From Diadophis punctatus similis (taxonomy: Eukaryota; Chordata; Lepidosauria; Squamata; Dipsadidae), in NCBI GenBank assembly GCA_023053685.1, contig JALIGW010000058.1, forward strand, positions 2,166,644 to 2,230,643: DNA of 64,000 nt, given 5' to 3'. Positions 31,891 to 63,770 of the stretch are shown here, piece by piece (position 1 is the first letter of the stretch; every line of letters starts with the position of its first letter). Made by a program: the position numbers and the translations under genes. Below the pieces are notes generated by a model. It saw only the letters and a list, made by a program, of their open reading frames with translations, searched no databases and had not been told where the DNA came from.

Positions 31891-32042
31891 TTTGGCTGTA
31901 AACTTTATGGCTTCTTTTGAAAGTTTTATTGCGTTTTAGGATAGTTAGCTAATTAGAGAGATTTATGACCAGCCATGTCCACGAACGGAGATAAGATAAG
32001 CCTGCCGCTGCTGAAACGCCCAAGCAGAAAGTTTTTCTCTGC

Positions 32043-35000
32043 ATGAACAAGCCTCACCCACTCTCTTTGGAACGCAGATCGAAAAAAATGATTTTTGAAG
32101 CCCAAGCAGAAGTAAAAGCTGGAGCAGAACTTTTTCAAAGGTCAGTGCATGATGTTAAAGGCACCCCTTTTCTCCCTGGGGGAAATTCTACATGTTTAGA
32201 AGCTATTCCAAAAATCTCTCAAGCTAATGCCCCACAAGATGAGGTGGCATCCTTTTATAAGCAGCAAATTGCCAGCCCACGAAAGTCTTCCACAGAGCAG
32301 ACAAGTGCTGAAAGAGAAATAAATTTAACTTATGGCCAGATACTGCAAAAACAAAGAGAGCAGATAGATTTTTTGCAAAGAGAGTTACACGAAATTAAAC
32401 TGCATGCATTCTTTCGTGCTGAGAACCAAGATGTCTGCCCACCTTCACGCATACCAGAGAGGGGCCATGATTCCCCTCCTTCTTTAAACAAATTAGAGCA
32501 ACGCCCCTGGATGCACAGGTCACAATTACATGGGCAGAAATTTTTTGATGAAAGGGACTTTGCATTTCTACAAGTGATTCAGGAACAGAATGAAATTTTG
32601 CATAAACAGAGTGGATTCTTGTATAATCAAACTGAAAAATTAAAAATGTTGCAGGCTCAGAACAGAATGAATCAAATGAGATTAGATGCATTAATGCAGC
32701 ATCCTTCTTTATTAGCTGGCCAACCTATGCAAGCACAAATTGTCCTGCCTGCCCAACCTATGCAAGCACAAATTGTGCATCCACCACAAGCTGGACCACC
32801 TCCTATTCCAGCACCAGGGGGCCAACTTTTGCCTGCTCCAGGGCCACCACCAGCAGTGGCAGCCCAAGTTTTGCCTGCTCCAGCTCTACTACCTATTGCT
32901 GCCCCTCAGCAACAGCCAATCCAGGCAGCTCCGCCTGCTCAGGCCCAAGCCGTGCCACAAGTGATTTCAAAGGCCGCACCAGTGCAGGCCCCAATAGTCG
33001 CCCAACAGTCACAAATTGTTCCATTGGTTGGCGACGCAAAATTAAAGCAATTGGGACAGAACTATAAAGCCTGGGCCACTGATATAACTACTTTGCTTCA
33101 TCGTGAGGGCACTTTTGACATAATCCAGAATCCTCCACAAAAGGTACTAAGATGCCAATATTGCAACCGTGTGGGTCATACAAGCAGAAATTGTTTTAAA
33201 TTGCAACGCACTCAAGTTCCTGTCCAGCCCAGAGGAAAAGATTACAGACACCAGTACCAGCCCAGAGGAACAGCACCTAGAGGCAGCAGAGGCAGAGGAC
33301 AGCGCCGACCCGGTCCGAGGCGTGATTTCCCACCTCCACACACCATGCTAGCAATCACCAATGATACACAGCCAAAGAAATATGACCGCTCCCTTTTGTG
33401 GACTCTCGATAGTGGAGCGGCTGTTCACATTACCTACAGAAAAGAACTTTTCAAAGAGCTACATGAGCCTGAACCAGAATATCGTGAACTGTACGCATTT
33501 GGTGGCCACCCTTTCAAAGTTGAAGGAAAAGGGACTGTTTTTATTGAAGAGTTAGGTACCCTCGTACCTGATGTTTATTATATTCCTACAGCTAATTGTA
33601 ATTTGCTTAGTCAGAATCATTTATCTGCTGTTTTGCATTTTTATGTCCTTCATTTAGGTAACGCCAGTTATATTTTTAAAGATGGTCATATTGTTGCTGA
33701 CACAATTGTGATTGGTCAGGTCTACTATTTGAGGCCAAAGGCAGAACCTCAAATTCAGGCAAGTATAAAAATCTCAATAGATAATATCACAGGCCCAGAG
33801 AGAGATACCCCAGAGAGAGATCCTGTGAATACTCCAAAGGCTCTTAAAGCCACAAAGCAACAGGTATTCAAACCTAAGGTTCCTCATGTTAATGTTAATG
33901 TTGCAACTCCACTTACAGGTTTTCGTTTACATGACAGGTGTATTCATAGATGGCACAGAAGATTAGGCCATCCGAGCTTTGAGGTCCTTAAAAAAATGCC
34001 ATTTTTCACACAAGGTTTGAATTTCAAAGGATGTAAGGTACATCTAGATTGTGCTGTTTGCAAAAAGGCAAAATCGAGGGCAGCAGCCGTTCCAAAACAT
34101 GCTACACGTAAGTCAACACGCATTTTTGATTTGGTTCATACTGATATTGTGGGTCCTTATGGTCCAACTATTGGCGGTAAAAAGTATTTCTTAACTATTG
34201 TTGATAATCATTCTAGATATGGTTATGTCTTTCTAATGAAAGAAAAATCTGAAGTCTTTCAGACCTTTAGAGACTTTGCAGTTCAAATCTACAATCAACA
34301 CGGAGTGAGAATCCGGAGAATCCAGAGTGATCGTGGTGCCGAGTTCACGTCTCAACGTTTCCAGGATTGGATGCGACGAAACGGTATCCTACACCAAACA
34401 TCTGCCCCATACACTCCGGCTCACAACGGAGTGGCAGAAAGACGGCAAGGGGTCCTCCAAACCATGATGCGCTGCCTCCTAGAAGATGCCAATCTCAAAC
34501 ACTCATTTTGGGGCGAAGCAATTCACTATGCAAATTACATTGTCAATCGTACATGGAGCAGTGTCATTGACCAAACACCCTTCTACATGTTATATGGCCG
34601 CCAGCCAGATCTTAGACATTTACACATTTTTGGTTCATATGCCATGGTCAACATTCCATTGGCCCAAAGAAGAAAAGGTGGCCCAGTAGCAAAGAGACTG
34701 AGATATATGGGTGTTGATAGCAATTCTAAATGGGGAAGATTCATTGACTCTCACAATATGATAACAATTTCTAATTCAGCTAATTTTGAAGAAGATACAG
34801 ATTGGTCCAGGATACATTCTAATGATCCTGGAGTTTATTTCCCTAGAACTGAAATCGTTGATACAGAGCAACCAGATGACCAACGTTCATCACCTGATAT
34901 CCCATCCTACAACGCCGTGGATGCTGAAGCTGGCGACGCTGATGGAGATGTGGACAACAAGAAAGACGACTGGACAATCGTCCCGAGACGTTCAAAGAGA

Positions 35001-36620
35001 ACTACAAAAGGTATTCCACCAAAGAGATACACAATGCAATTGACAAACACACCATCACCATTGATCTGTAATGTTACACTCCCACCGGAGAACTTTTCAC
35101 AAATTAAATATCTTTCTGAAGACGAACAACAAAAATGGTATGAAGCCATGCAAGTTGAGATGGATAGTTTGCAGAAACTCAAAGTGTACACATCTGCAAC
35201 ACCTCCAACACACAAAAAAGTCATTGGCACAAGATGGGTCTACAAAATCAAACAAAAGCCAGATGGTGAATTATTATACAAAGCAAGACTTGTCGCACAA
35301 GGTTTCGCACAAAGCTATCCTGAAGATTACACAAACACTTACTCACCTACAGTGCGAACTGAAAGTGTGAAAATTGCTCTAACCACTGCTTCTATACTTG
35401 GACTTGAAGTTTTCCAATTTGATGTTGAAACAGCTTATCTACATGCTGATCTAGATGAAGAAATCTACGTCAGGTCCGCTCCCGGCTTCCGGGACCGAGA
35501 AGGGGACACCTGGTTCCTAAACAAAAGTCTCTATGGTCTGAAACAATCAGGTCTGATGTGGTACACATGTCTAAAAGACAAACTAAATTTAATGGGCTTT
35601 ATTAAGTCCGACACTGATGAATGCGTGTTCACAAAAAGGTATGGAAATATTAATGAAATTGTTCTTGTTTATGTTGATGACATTGTTTACATTGGTCCAA
35701 ACATACGCATGAGTGAGAATTTTGTTAAAGGTTTGCAGAAATACTTCACATTGAAATCATTAGGACACATCAATGAATATTTAGGAGTTCACATTGAAAA
35801 GACACAGAAGGGGTTTAGCCTTTCACAAGAAGCTAAGATAGATCAACTTTTGCATCAATGCAACATGACAGATGCAACGCCTACACAAACACCTATGCAA
35901 ACTGATTTTCACAATTTGAAAGATGCATATAGTCCTGAGTTCAAGGATCAAACACTTTATCGTTCAGTAATTGGTTCACTACTTTACATTAGTGGATGGA
36001 CTAGACCAGACATAGCACTTAGTGTTAATTTACTTTCAAGACATGTAGGCAAAGCAACAGAGTTTCACTGGTCATGTATTAAGAAGTTATTGAGATACTT
36101 GATACACACAAAACAATTCAAATTGAAGCTAGAACCAGAACATACAGATTTTGCTGACATGTATTGTTATACAGATGCAGATTGGGCAAGTGATAAAGAA
36201 TCAAGAAAAAGCACATCAGGTTACATAGTGTTCCTGAATGGATGTCCAGTTTACTGGAACGTAAGAAAACAAAGTTTTATTTCCTGCTCATCAACTGAAG
36301 CAGAGTATGCATGTGTGTCTGATGCATGTAACTTTTTAACCTGGTTCGATGCCTTAGTTACAGATATCTGGACGAAGCCCGAAAAACCGATCACCGTGAT
36401 GGAAGACAATCAATCAGTAGTTTACATTTCCAGGACTCACTTCACAGGTTCAAGGTCCAGACACATTGACATACGTTACAAGAATGTTAGAGAGTCAGTA
36501 AGACAAGGTCTCATAAAGTTAGAATATGTGCCAACAAAATATCAGATAGCTGACATTCTGAACAAACCATTACCTATTGCTCAGCATGATTACCTCAGAT
36601 ATTTACTGTGTGTTGAGTGA
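32043..36620 (+). CDS. Copia gag-pol polyprotein, 1525 residues, intact
   Basis: A single frame with no stop or frameshift. Gag covers about residues 1-420, with a Pro/Ala/Gln-rich linker (about 225-340) and a zinc knuckle C371-x2-C374-x4-H379-x4-C384. Protease has D456-S-G (WTLDSGAAVHIT). Integrase has a pre-integrase H..H..C..C zone (HRRLGHPSFEVL, CAVCKKAK) and the catalytic triad D701, D763, E799 (D,D35E). Reverse transcriptase has YVDD at 1210-1213. RNase H has DADWASD from about 1378 and ends with the usual copia ADILNKPLP. Integrase before RT marks Ty1/copia, not Gypsy. All key residues are present, so the element could be autonomous. Copia elements are uncommon in amniotes. The ATG used is the first in frame after a leader of about 160 bp. 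Confidence 0.95.
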   Translation: MNKPHPLSLERRSKKMIFEAQAEVKAGAELFQRSVHDVKGTPFLPGGNSTCLEAIPKISQANAPQDEVASFYKQQIASPRKSSTEQTSAEREINLTYGQILQKQREQIDFLQRELHEIKLHAFFRAENQDVCPPSRIPERGHDSPPSLNKLEQRPWMHRSQLHGQKFFDERDFAFLQVIQEQNEILHKQSGFLYNQTEKLKMLQAQNRMNQMRLDALMQHPSLLAGQPMQAQIVLPAQPMQAQIVHPPQAGPPPIPAPGGQLLPAPGPPPAVAAQVLPAPALLPIAAPQQQPIQAAPPAQAQAVPQVISKAAPVQAPIVAQQSQIVPLVGDAKLKQLGQNYKAWATDITTLLHREGTFDIIQNPPQKVLRCQYCNRVGHTSRNCFKLQRTQVPVQPRGKDYRHQYQPRGTAPRGSRGRGQRRPGPRRDFPPPHTMLAITNDTQPKKYDRSLLWTLDSGAAVHITYRKELFKELHEPEPEYRELYAFGGHPFKVEGKGTVFIEELGTLVPDVYYIPTANCNLLSQNHLSAVLHFYVLHLGNASYIFKDGHIVADTIVIGQVYYLRPKAEPQIQASIKISIDNITGPERDTPERDPVNTPKALKATKQQVFKPKVPHVNVNVATPLTGFRLHDRCIHRWHRRLGHPSFEVLKKMPFFTQGLNFKGCKVHLDCAVCKKAKSRAAAVPKHATRKSTRIFDLVHTDIVGPYGPTIGGKKYFLTIVDNHSRYGYVFLMKEKSEVFQTFRDFAVQIYNQHGVRIRRIQSDRGAEFTSQRFQDWMRRNGILHQTSAPYTPAHNGVAERRQGVLQTMMRCLLEDANLKHSFWGEAIHYANYIVNRTWSSVIDQTPFYMLYGRQPDLRHLHIFGSYAMVNIPLAQRRKGGPVAKRLRYMGVDSNSKWGRFIDSHNMITISNSANFEEDTDWSRIHSNDPGVYFPRTEIVDTEQPDDQRSSPDIPSYNAVDAEAGDADGDVDNKKDDWTIVPRRSKRTTKGIPPKRYTMQLTNTPSPLICNVTLPPENFSQIKYLSEDEQQKWYEAMQVEMDSLQKLKVYTSATPPTHKKVIGTRWVYKIKQKPDGELLYKARLVAQGFAQSYPEDYTNTYSPTVRTESVKIALTTASILGLEVFQFDVETAYLHADLDEEIYVRSAPGFRDREGDTWFLNKSLYGLKQSGLMWYTCLKDKLNLMGFIKSDTDECVFTKRYGNINEIVLVYVDDIVYIGPNIRMSENFVKGLQKYFTLKSLGHINEYLGVHIEKTQKGFSLSQEAKIDQLLHQCNMTDATPTQTPMQTDFHNLKDAYSPEFKDQTLYRSVIGSLLYISGWTRPDIALSVNLLSRHVGKATEFHWSCIKKLLRYLIHTKQFKLKLEPEHTDFADMYCYTDADWASDKESRKSTSGYIVFLNGCPVYWNVRKQSFISCSSTEAEYACVSDACNFLTWFDALVTDIWTKPEKPITVMEDNQSVVYISRTHFTGSRSRHIDIRYKNVRESVRQGLIKLEYVPTKYQIADILNKPLPIAQHDYLRYLLCVE

Positions 36621-36643
36621 CACATTATATTAGCCCAACTGAC

Positions 36644-36653
36644 AAAGAAGGGG
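36644..36653 (+). promoter_or_regulatory. Polypurine tract of the complete copia element
   Basis: AAAGAAGGGG directly abuts the 3' LTR, the expected place and composition of the plus-strand primer. Confidence 0.8.
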
Positions 36654-36992
36654 TGTCACGATGTGAATATTGTCAGTTTGTGCATCTCTGTGTTTTATAC
36701 TGTTCTTGTATCTATGGTCAGACAGACGTATGATATATTCTAGTACGCATGTCTACATTCCTGAGGTCAACTCCTTTCCCTTTTCTCATCGCCATCTCTA
36801 CCGAAGGTAGAACTGTTTTATTTTCTTAGCCGATACAATGTAGTCCTAATAAGAATTCTTTATTATTTTTCTACTGAAATAAATATTTTGTTTATTAGTA
36901 TTTGAATCTCGGGCTTTATTTTCTAAGTAACAATGTCTTCAAAAGGGAAGCCCGATCCATCGCCTCTGATGAGATTAATTCTCTTCCTAACA
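36654..36992 (+). repeat. 3' LTR of the complete copia element
   Basis: 339 bp. Same start, end and internal sequence as the 5' LTR by eye. Followed by the GGATG duplication and then the second half of the interrupted SINE. Confidence 0.95.
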
Positions 36993-37543
36993 GGATGGAA
37001 GGCTGAGTCAACCCTGAGCCGGTGAGATTTGAACAGCTGAACTCAAATGATCAGTAGCCTGCAGTACTGCTCTCTAACTGCTGCGCCACCTCGGCTCTTC
37101 CCAGCGTCAGTGAGCACCAAGAACCCTACAGTACTTCTCCTCCTTCTCCTCCTCCCTTTCTTCTTCCTCCTCTCTGCAAAACCCCCTTCCTTCTGGCACT
37201 GATGATGTTCCCTAATTGGGTCATGAAACATCTGCAAGGAAACAACCAAACTCAATGAGCACCAATGACCCCACAATCCTCCTCCCCCTCCTCCTCCTCC
37301 TCTTCTTCTCTGCAAACCCCACTCCCTTCTAACACTGATGATGTTAACTAGTTGGGTCATGAAACATCTACATGACACAAGACAACAACCAAGCTCAGCA
37401 CCAAAGACCCTACATTTCTCCTCCTCCTCCTCCTCCTCCTCCTCCTCCTCCTTCTCCTCCTCCTCTCCACAAACCCCACTCTCTTCTAGCACTGATGATG
37501 CCCCCTAGCTGAGTCCGAAACAGCCGCAAGAAAACTACCAAAC

Positions 37544-38238
37544 TGTTGTGACTTGCCCGCGTCCCGCGCAGATGATGGAGGACCCGGAGGACGTGGAGCC
37601 GCTCATGGTGCAGCAGTACCAGCCCATGTGCCTGGCACCAGAGTCGGCCAGTGATGAAGACTCAGTGCCAGAGCAGGACGATCAGCCAGGACCTTCTGCA
37701 CCTGCTCAGCAGAGTGAGTCATCGGGGGATGAGGAGCCGCTGCTGGATGCTAGGGCTCGTAGAGCAGCCAGCAGACAGGACTGGCTTAGCAAGCGTAGGT
37801 CTCCTCGGAGGTAGCACTAAGGGCTAATTGGGCCACGCCCTTCAGTGCCTATATAAGTCCGGCGCAGTCAGCGATCAGTGCTGAGAACAACACCTGTGAT
37901 CTGCAAGCACTTCAGAGTTCTGTTTGCATCAGAGTCCTGCTTTCAATATTGTGTTTGGAAAGAGCAGTTTCTGGAAGGCTTATTCCAGGAAGCCAGCCAA
38001 CTTGTGAGATAAGAAGAGACTTAATTGGTATTTGTTTTTGAACATTTGAACGTTTGGTTATTAACTCACAAAGAACCAAAGGAACTTTATTCCCCAAGAC
38101 TCTCCTTATGTTTGTTTGTGGACTTTTAAATCCCTGCGCATTTACTAAGAACCTTCATTAGTAAAAGGACCCTTTTTGCTTTAGTAACAAACAGTTGTGT
38201 GTGTGTTTTTCTGTGGGTTGCGATGCTGGGACACAACA
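37544..38238 (+). mobile_element. Gypsy-type solo LTR 2
   Basis: 695 bp from TGTTGTGACTTGCCCGC to GGGACACAACA, flanked by CAAAC and TAAAC (one mismatch). It has a TATA-like CTATATAAG at about 37851, the expected LTR promoter. An 88-codon open frame (37548-37814) fills the 5' part, acidic and ending ...SKRRSPRR. It interrupts a tandem repeat whose units resume on the right. Confidence 0.75.
37548..37814 (+). CDS. Open frame inside Gypsy-type LTR 2
   Basis: 88 codons from the LTR start; the first ATG is at 37572. Acidic, Pro/Ser-rich, ending ARRAASRQDWLSKRRSPRR. The LTRs at 59701 and 3030 hold similar frames (ARTRRAAKRQEWLLQRRSPR in the first). It could be an LTR-encoded protein, or the C-terminal tail of an internal ORF that overlaps the 3' LTR. 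No known domain is recognised. Confidence 0.45.
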   Translation: MTCPRPAQMMEDPEDVEPLMVQQYQPMCLAPESASDEDSVPEQDDQPGPSAPAQQSESSGDEEPLLDARARRAASRQDWLSKRRSPRR

Positions 38239-38365
38239 TAAACTCAGTGAGCCCCAATGACCCTACAGTCCTCCTCCTCCTCCTCCTCCTCCTCCTCCTC
38301 CTCCTCCTCCTCCTCCTCCTCCTCCTCCTCCTCCTCCTCTCCACAAACCCCACTCCCTTCTAGCA

Positions 38366-38399
38366 CTGATGACGTTACCTAATTGGGTAATGAAACGTC
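38366..38399 (+). ncRNA. Candidate hammerhead ribozyme (best copy of the tandem family)
   Basis: CTGATGA, C, GTTACC, TAATTG, GGTAAT, GAAACGTC. GTTACC pairs with GGTAAT over six positions (one G-U) as stem II. The flanks TTCTAGCA and TGCAAGAA pair as stem I with one A-A mismatch. The conserved core residues are all present. Stem III would be only A-U and C-G with no loop, as in Penelope-type hammerheads that work as dimers. Activity is inferred, not shown. Confidence 0.5.
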
Positions 38400-38762
38400 T
38401 GCAAGAAAACCACCAAGCTCAGAGACCACCAAGGACCCCACAATCCTCCTCCTCCTCCTCCTCCTCCTCCTCCTCCTCCTCCTCCTCCTCCTCCTCCTCC
38501 TCCTCCTCCTCTCCACAAACCCCACTCTCTTCTAGCACTGATGATGTTTCTTAGTTGGGTCATGAAACATCCGCAAGAAAACCACCAAACTCAGTGAGCC
38601 CCAAGGACACCCCCCCACACACACACTCTTTTTAAACTAAAAGACAGAAGAGCCAAAATACCCCATAAAGATGCTTTAAGAAAAAATCTCGTCTTTGGAT
38701 CCGTAAAGACTGGAACTCTCCACCCTGAAGGAAAGAAAAAACCAATGCAAACATTTCAAGCA

Positions 38763-38768
38763 TTTATT
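38763..38768 (-). terminator. Polyadenylation signal AATAAA of gene B
   Basis: Minus strand ...CACAATAAATGCTTG..., about 115 bp after the stop codon of the terminal exon. Cleavage is expected 10-25 bp further, around 38740-38750. No other polyadenylation signal is nearer. Confidence 0.55.
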
Positions 38769-38880
38769 GTGCGAGACCGTCTATCATTCATGACTTCCTG
38801 CTCGTCTGCTTCCTGGCTCCAAAGGAGAGCAAGCGAACCCCCTTTGGCTGCTCTTGGGACGGTCTTCTCCGGCCCGACTT

Positions 38881-61361
<22,481 letters not shown>

Positions 61362-61499
61362 CTGCAAAGCAAACCAACAAAAATAAATGCGAATAATGGT
61401 GGCAACCTGGTTTAAAACAAACCAGAATCTTCACTGGTCAAATAGAATAGAATAACAGAGTTGGAATGGACCTTGGAGGTCTTCTAGTCCAACCCCCTG

Positions 61500-61837
61500 T
61501 GTTAGGGAAGAATTCCCCCATAGAGGCGACATTGGATCTTTCACTTGGAATTCAAACACTTAGAAATAAAACCGAGATTAAAATGTCTAATAGAAAATAT
61601 TTATTTCAGTACAAAACAATATAAAACAATAAATCCTGAATAAACTACATCTTTGCTACGTAACACAACCTTCCAGGTCGGAAGGTATAACAGAAGTGAT
61701 TAATGGTGGATAGGAATGTAGACATGCGCAGAACATCATATCATGTGTTCTGCTTGTATTGGAAAGTACCATAATATTTAGAATAGGGGTGCATCATCCT
61801 GCATAGACTCACAACTGACAATATTCACATTGTGATG
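61500..61837 (-). mobile_element. Diverged copia solo LTR
   Basis: About 338 bp, almost the length of the complete element's LTR. On the minus strand it shares ATGTGAATATTGTCAGT near the start, GCATGTCTACATTCCT, ACTGAAATAAATATTTT and AATCTCGG, and ends TTCCCTAACA. The first bases are mutated. It interrupts a CR1 fragment whose sequence continues at 61838. Confidence 0.8.
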
Positions 61838-61942
61838 GAGACCCTACACCAAATAACCAACTTCCATCCTACTTAACAAAAGCAGAAGGGTTCCTTCACA
61901 GGTCATTGCCAACCTGTGGTTAATCTTTACCAGGGTTGACTC

Positions 61943-62195
61943 CAGAGGTGGGTTCCTACCGGTTCGGACCAGTTCTATAGAACCGGTAGTAACATGGCGG
62001 CCTGGGTCGCTGGAACCAGCAGCGACCCAGGCCTGCCACGCCCCCGAGCCGGTTCTCTCGGCAGCGCCATAGGTGCCGCCATCTTGTTTTTTTCCTTCTG
62101 TGCATGCGCAGAAGCTTTGTTTTATTACTGCGCATGTGTGCACGAAGCAGGTCCCTGAGCAAACCGGCAGTAAAGAAAACAGGAACCCACTCCTG
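61943..62195 (+). mobile_element. hAT MITE, same family
   Basis: 253 bp, ends CAGAGGTGGGTTCC and GGAACCCACTCCTG, perfect duplication GTTGACTC. Confidence 0.9.
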
Positions 62196-62389
62196 GTTGA
62201 CTCAATTCTTTATTTTATTTATTTATTACATTTATGATACCCATCTCCTTTTTCCAAAGTGACCCCTGACAGCTGACAATAGTGCACAATCTGAAATGCG
62301 AAAATGTTAAAATAACAATTAAGCCGATGTGAACTAACCACAGAGGCTGTGCGTGGTAACCTGTCCAATTTATGCTTTCATGCGAAGTT

Positions 62390-62665
62390 TCTCTACCTTG
62401 GCAATTCTAAGTTGTGTGGATCTCAATGCTCAGAATGCCCCAGCCACTGTTCTTTAAGATGGGTGGACTTCAACTCCCAGAATCCCCCAGCTGGCATGCT
62501 TTAAGAGGGGAGGACTTCCACTCCCAGAATCCCCCAGCCAGAATGCTTTAGGATGGGTGTATTTCAACTCCCAGAATTCCCCAGATGTCATGAGTTGAAG
62601 TCCACCAGTCTTAAAGCACATTGGTTGGGGGACTCAGGGAGTTGAAGTCCACATATCTTAAACTT
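62390..62665 (+). repeat. Tandem array derived from the palindromic MITE
   Basis: About five units of roughly 48 bp with the core GACTTCAACTCCCAGAATCC and CCAGC..GCTTTAAGATGGG. Local amplification of half of the MITE. Nothing else is seen in 62666-62926. Confidence 0.6.
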
Positions 62666-62926
62666 ACCAAGTTTGAGAAGCATCACTGTCTCATGTGAAC
62701 TGAGCTGGAATATGTACCCCATTAATGCTAAGCAGCAAATCCATCCAGGATAAACCCAGTATCAAAAAAGATCTCCAGATCTCCAAAAGCTTCCCCTCCC
62801 TTTTCTCATCTCTTACATCTCTTCCAAGAGAGATCGAGTACATTGTGTGAATGCTTCCTTTCTTCCTGTTTCCTCCTCACTGGCAGGACCAAGATTTATA
62901 ATTTTTTAATCTTGAGAATAGAATTG

Positions 62927-63480
62927 AGTGGAGCAAAATGGAGCGGAGTAGAGCAGAGCGGAGCAGAACAGAACGGAATGAAACAGAACAGAACAGAATA
63001 GAATGGAGGAATGAAAGAATGGAGCAGAATGGAATGGAACGGAACAGAACAGAACAAAATAAGAACAAAACAGAACAGAACAATAACAGAAGAAGAGAAG
63101 GGGAGGGGAGGGGAGGGGAGGGGAGAGGAGAGAAAGAAGAGAAGAGAAGAGAAGAGAAGAGAAGAGAAGAGAAGAGAAGAGAAGAGAAGAGAAGAGAAGA
63201 GAAGAGAAGAGAAGAGGAGAGAGAGAGAAGAGGAGAGGAGAGGAGAGGAGAGGAGAGGAGAGGAGAGGAGAGAAGAGAAAATAGAAGAGGAGAGGAGAGA
63301 AGAGAAGAGAAGAGAAGAGAAGAGAAGAGAAGAGAAGAGAAGAGAAGAGGAGAGGAGAGGAGAGGAGAGGAGAGGAGAGGAGAGGAGAGAAGAGAAGAGA
63401 AGAGAAGAGAAGAGAAGAGAAGAGAAGAGAAGAGAAGAGAAGAGAAGAGAAGAGAAGAGAAAGAACAGAAGAGAGTAGAA
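62927..63480 (+). repeat. Polypurine pentamer microsatellite, about 550 bp
   Basis: Starts as GAATG/GAACA-like units and becomes (AGAAG)n and (GAGGA)n. Frames of 155-227 codons here are artefacts. Confidence 0.95.
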
Positions 63481-63610
63481 TATTCTTTATTGGCCAAGTG
63501 TGATTGGACATACAAGGAATTTGTCTCCGGTGCATAAGCTCTCAGTATACATACAAGCAAGAAAGTGATAAATAAAAAAATTTAAAAAAATCATAAGATA
63601 CAACTGTTAG
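63481..63610 (-). mobile_element. CR1/L3-type LINE tail attached to the second pentamer repeat
   Basis: TTCTTTATTGGCCAAGTGTG on plus, identical to the junction at 26739. Confidence 0.7.
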
Positions 63611-63653
63611 ATTGTGGGCAAGGATCACAGGAGACAGACTTCATAGCAGCTCT

Positions 63654-63770
<117 letters not shown>

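Larger units (their letters stand above)
31540..36992 (+). mobile_element. Complete Ty1/copia LTR retrotransposon (5453 bp)
   Basis: Two 339-bp LTRs (31540-31878 and 36654-36992) appear identical when read base by base. They start TGTCACGATG and end TTCCTAACA. The element is flanked by the 5-bp duplication GGATG (31535-31539 and 36993-36997). A primer-binding site TGGTACCAGAG follows the left LTR, and a purine tract AAAGAAGGGG precedes the right one. One uninterrupted gag-pol frame fills the interior in the copia order protease-integrase-RT-RNase H. It is inserted inside a Sauria-type SINE whose halves rejoin cleanly. Identical LTRs mean a very recent insertion. Confidence 0.97.
31399..37098 (-). 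mobile_element. Sauria-type SINE interrupted by the complete copia element
   Basis: Left part 31399-31539, right part 36998-37098. The halves rejoin at GGAAGGATG/GAAGGCTGAGTC, as in intact copies. This gives an internal check of the copia boundaries. Confidence 0.85.
37095..38605 (+). repeat. HHR-bearing tandem array, split by Gypsy-type LTR 2
   Basis: Units near 37198, 37338, 37488, then after the LTR 38366 and 38540, with CTC runs between. The unit at 38366-38399 has the best preserved motif in the window. Confidence 0.8.

Noticed and set aside
62877..63560. 209- and 227-codon Leu/Ser frames and 199-codon Arg/Glu frame
   Set aside because: Polypurine pentamer microsatellite.
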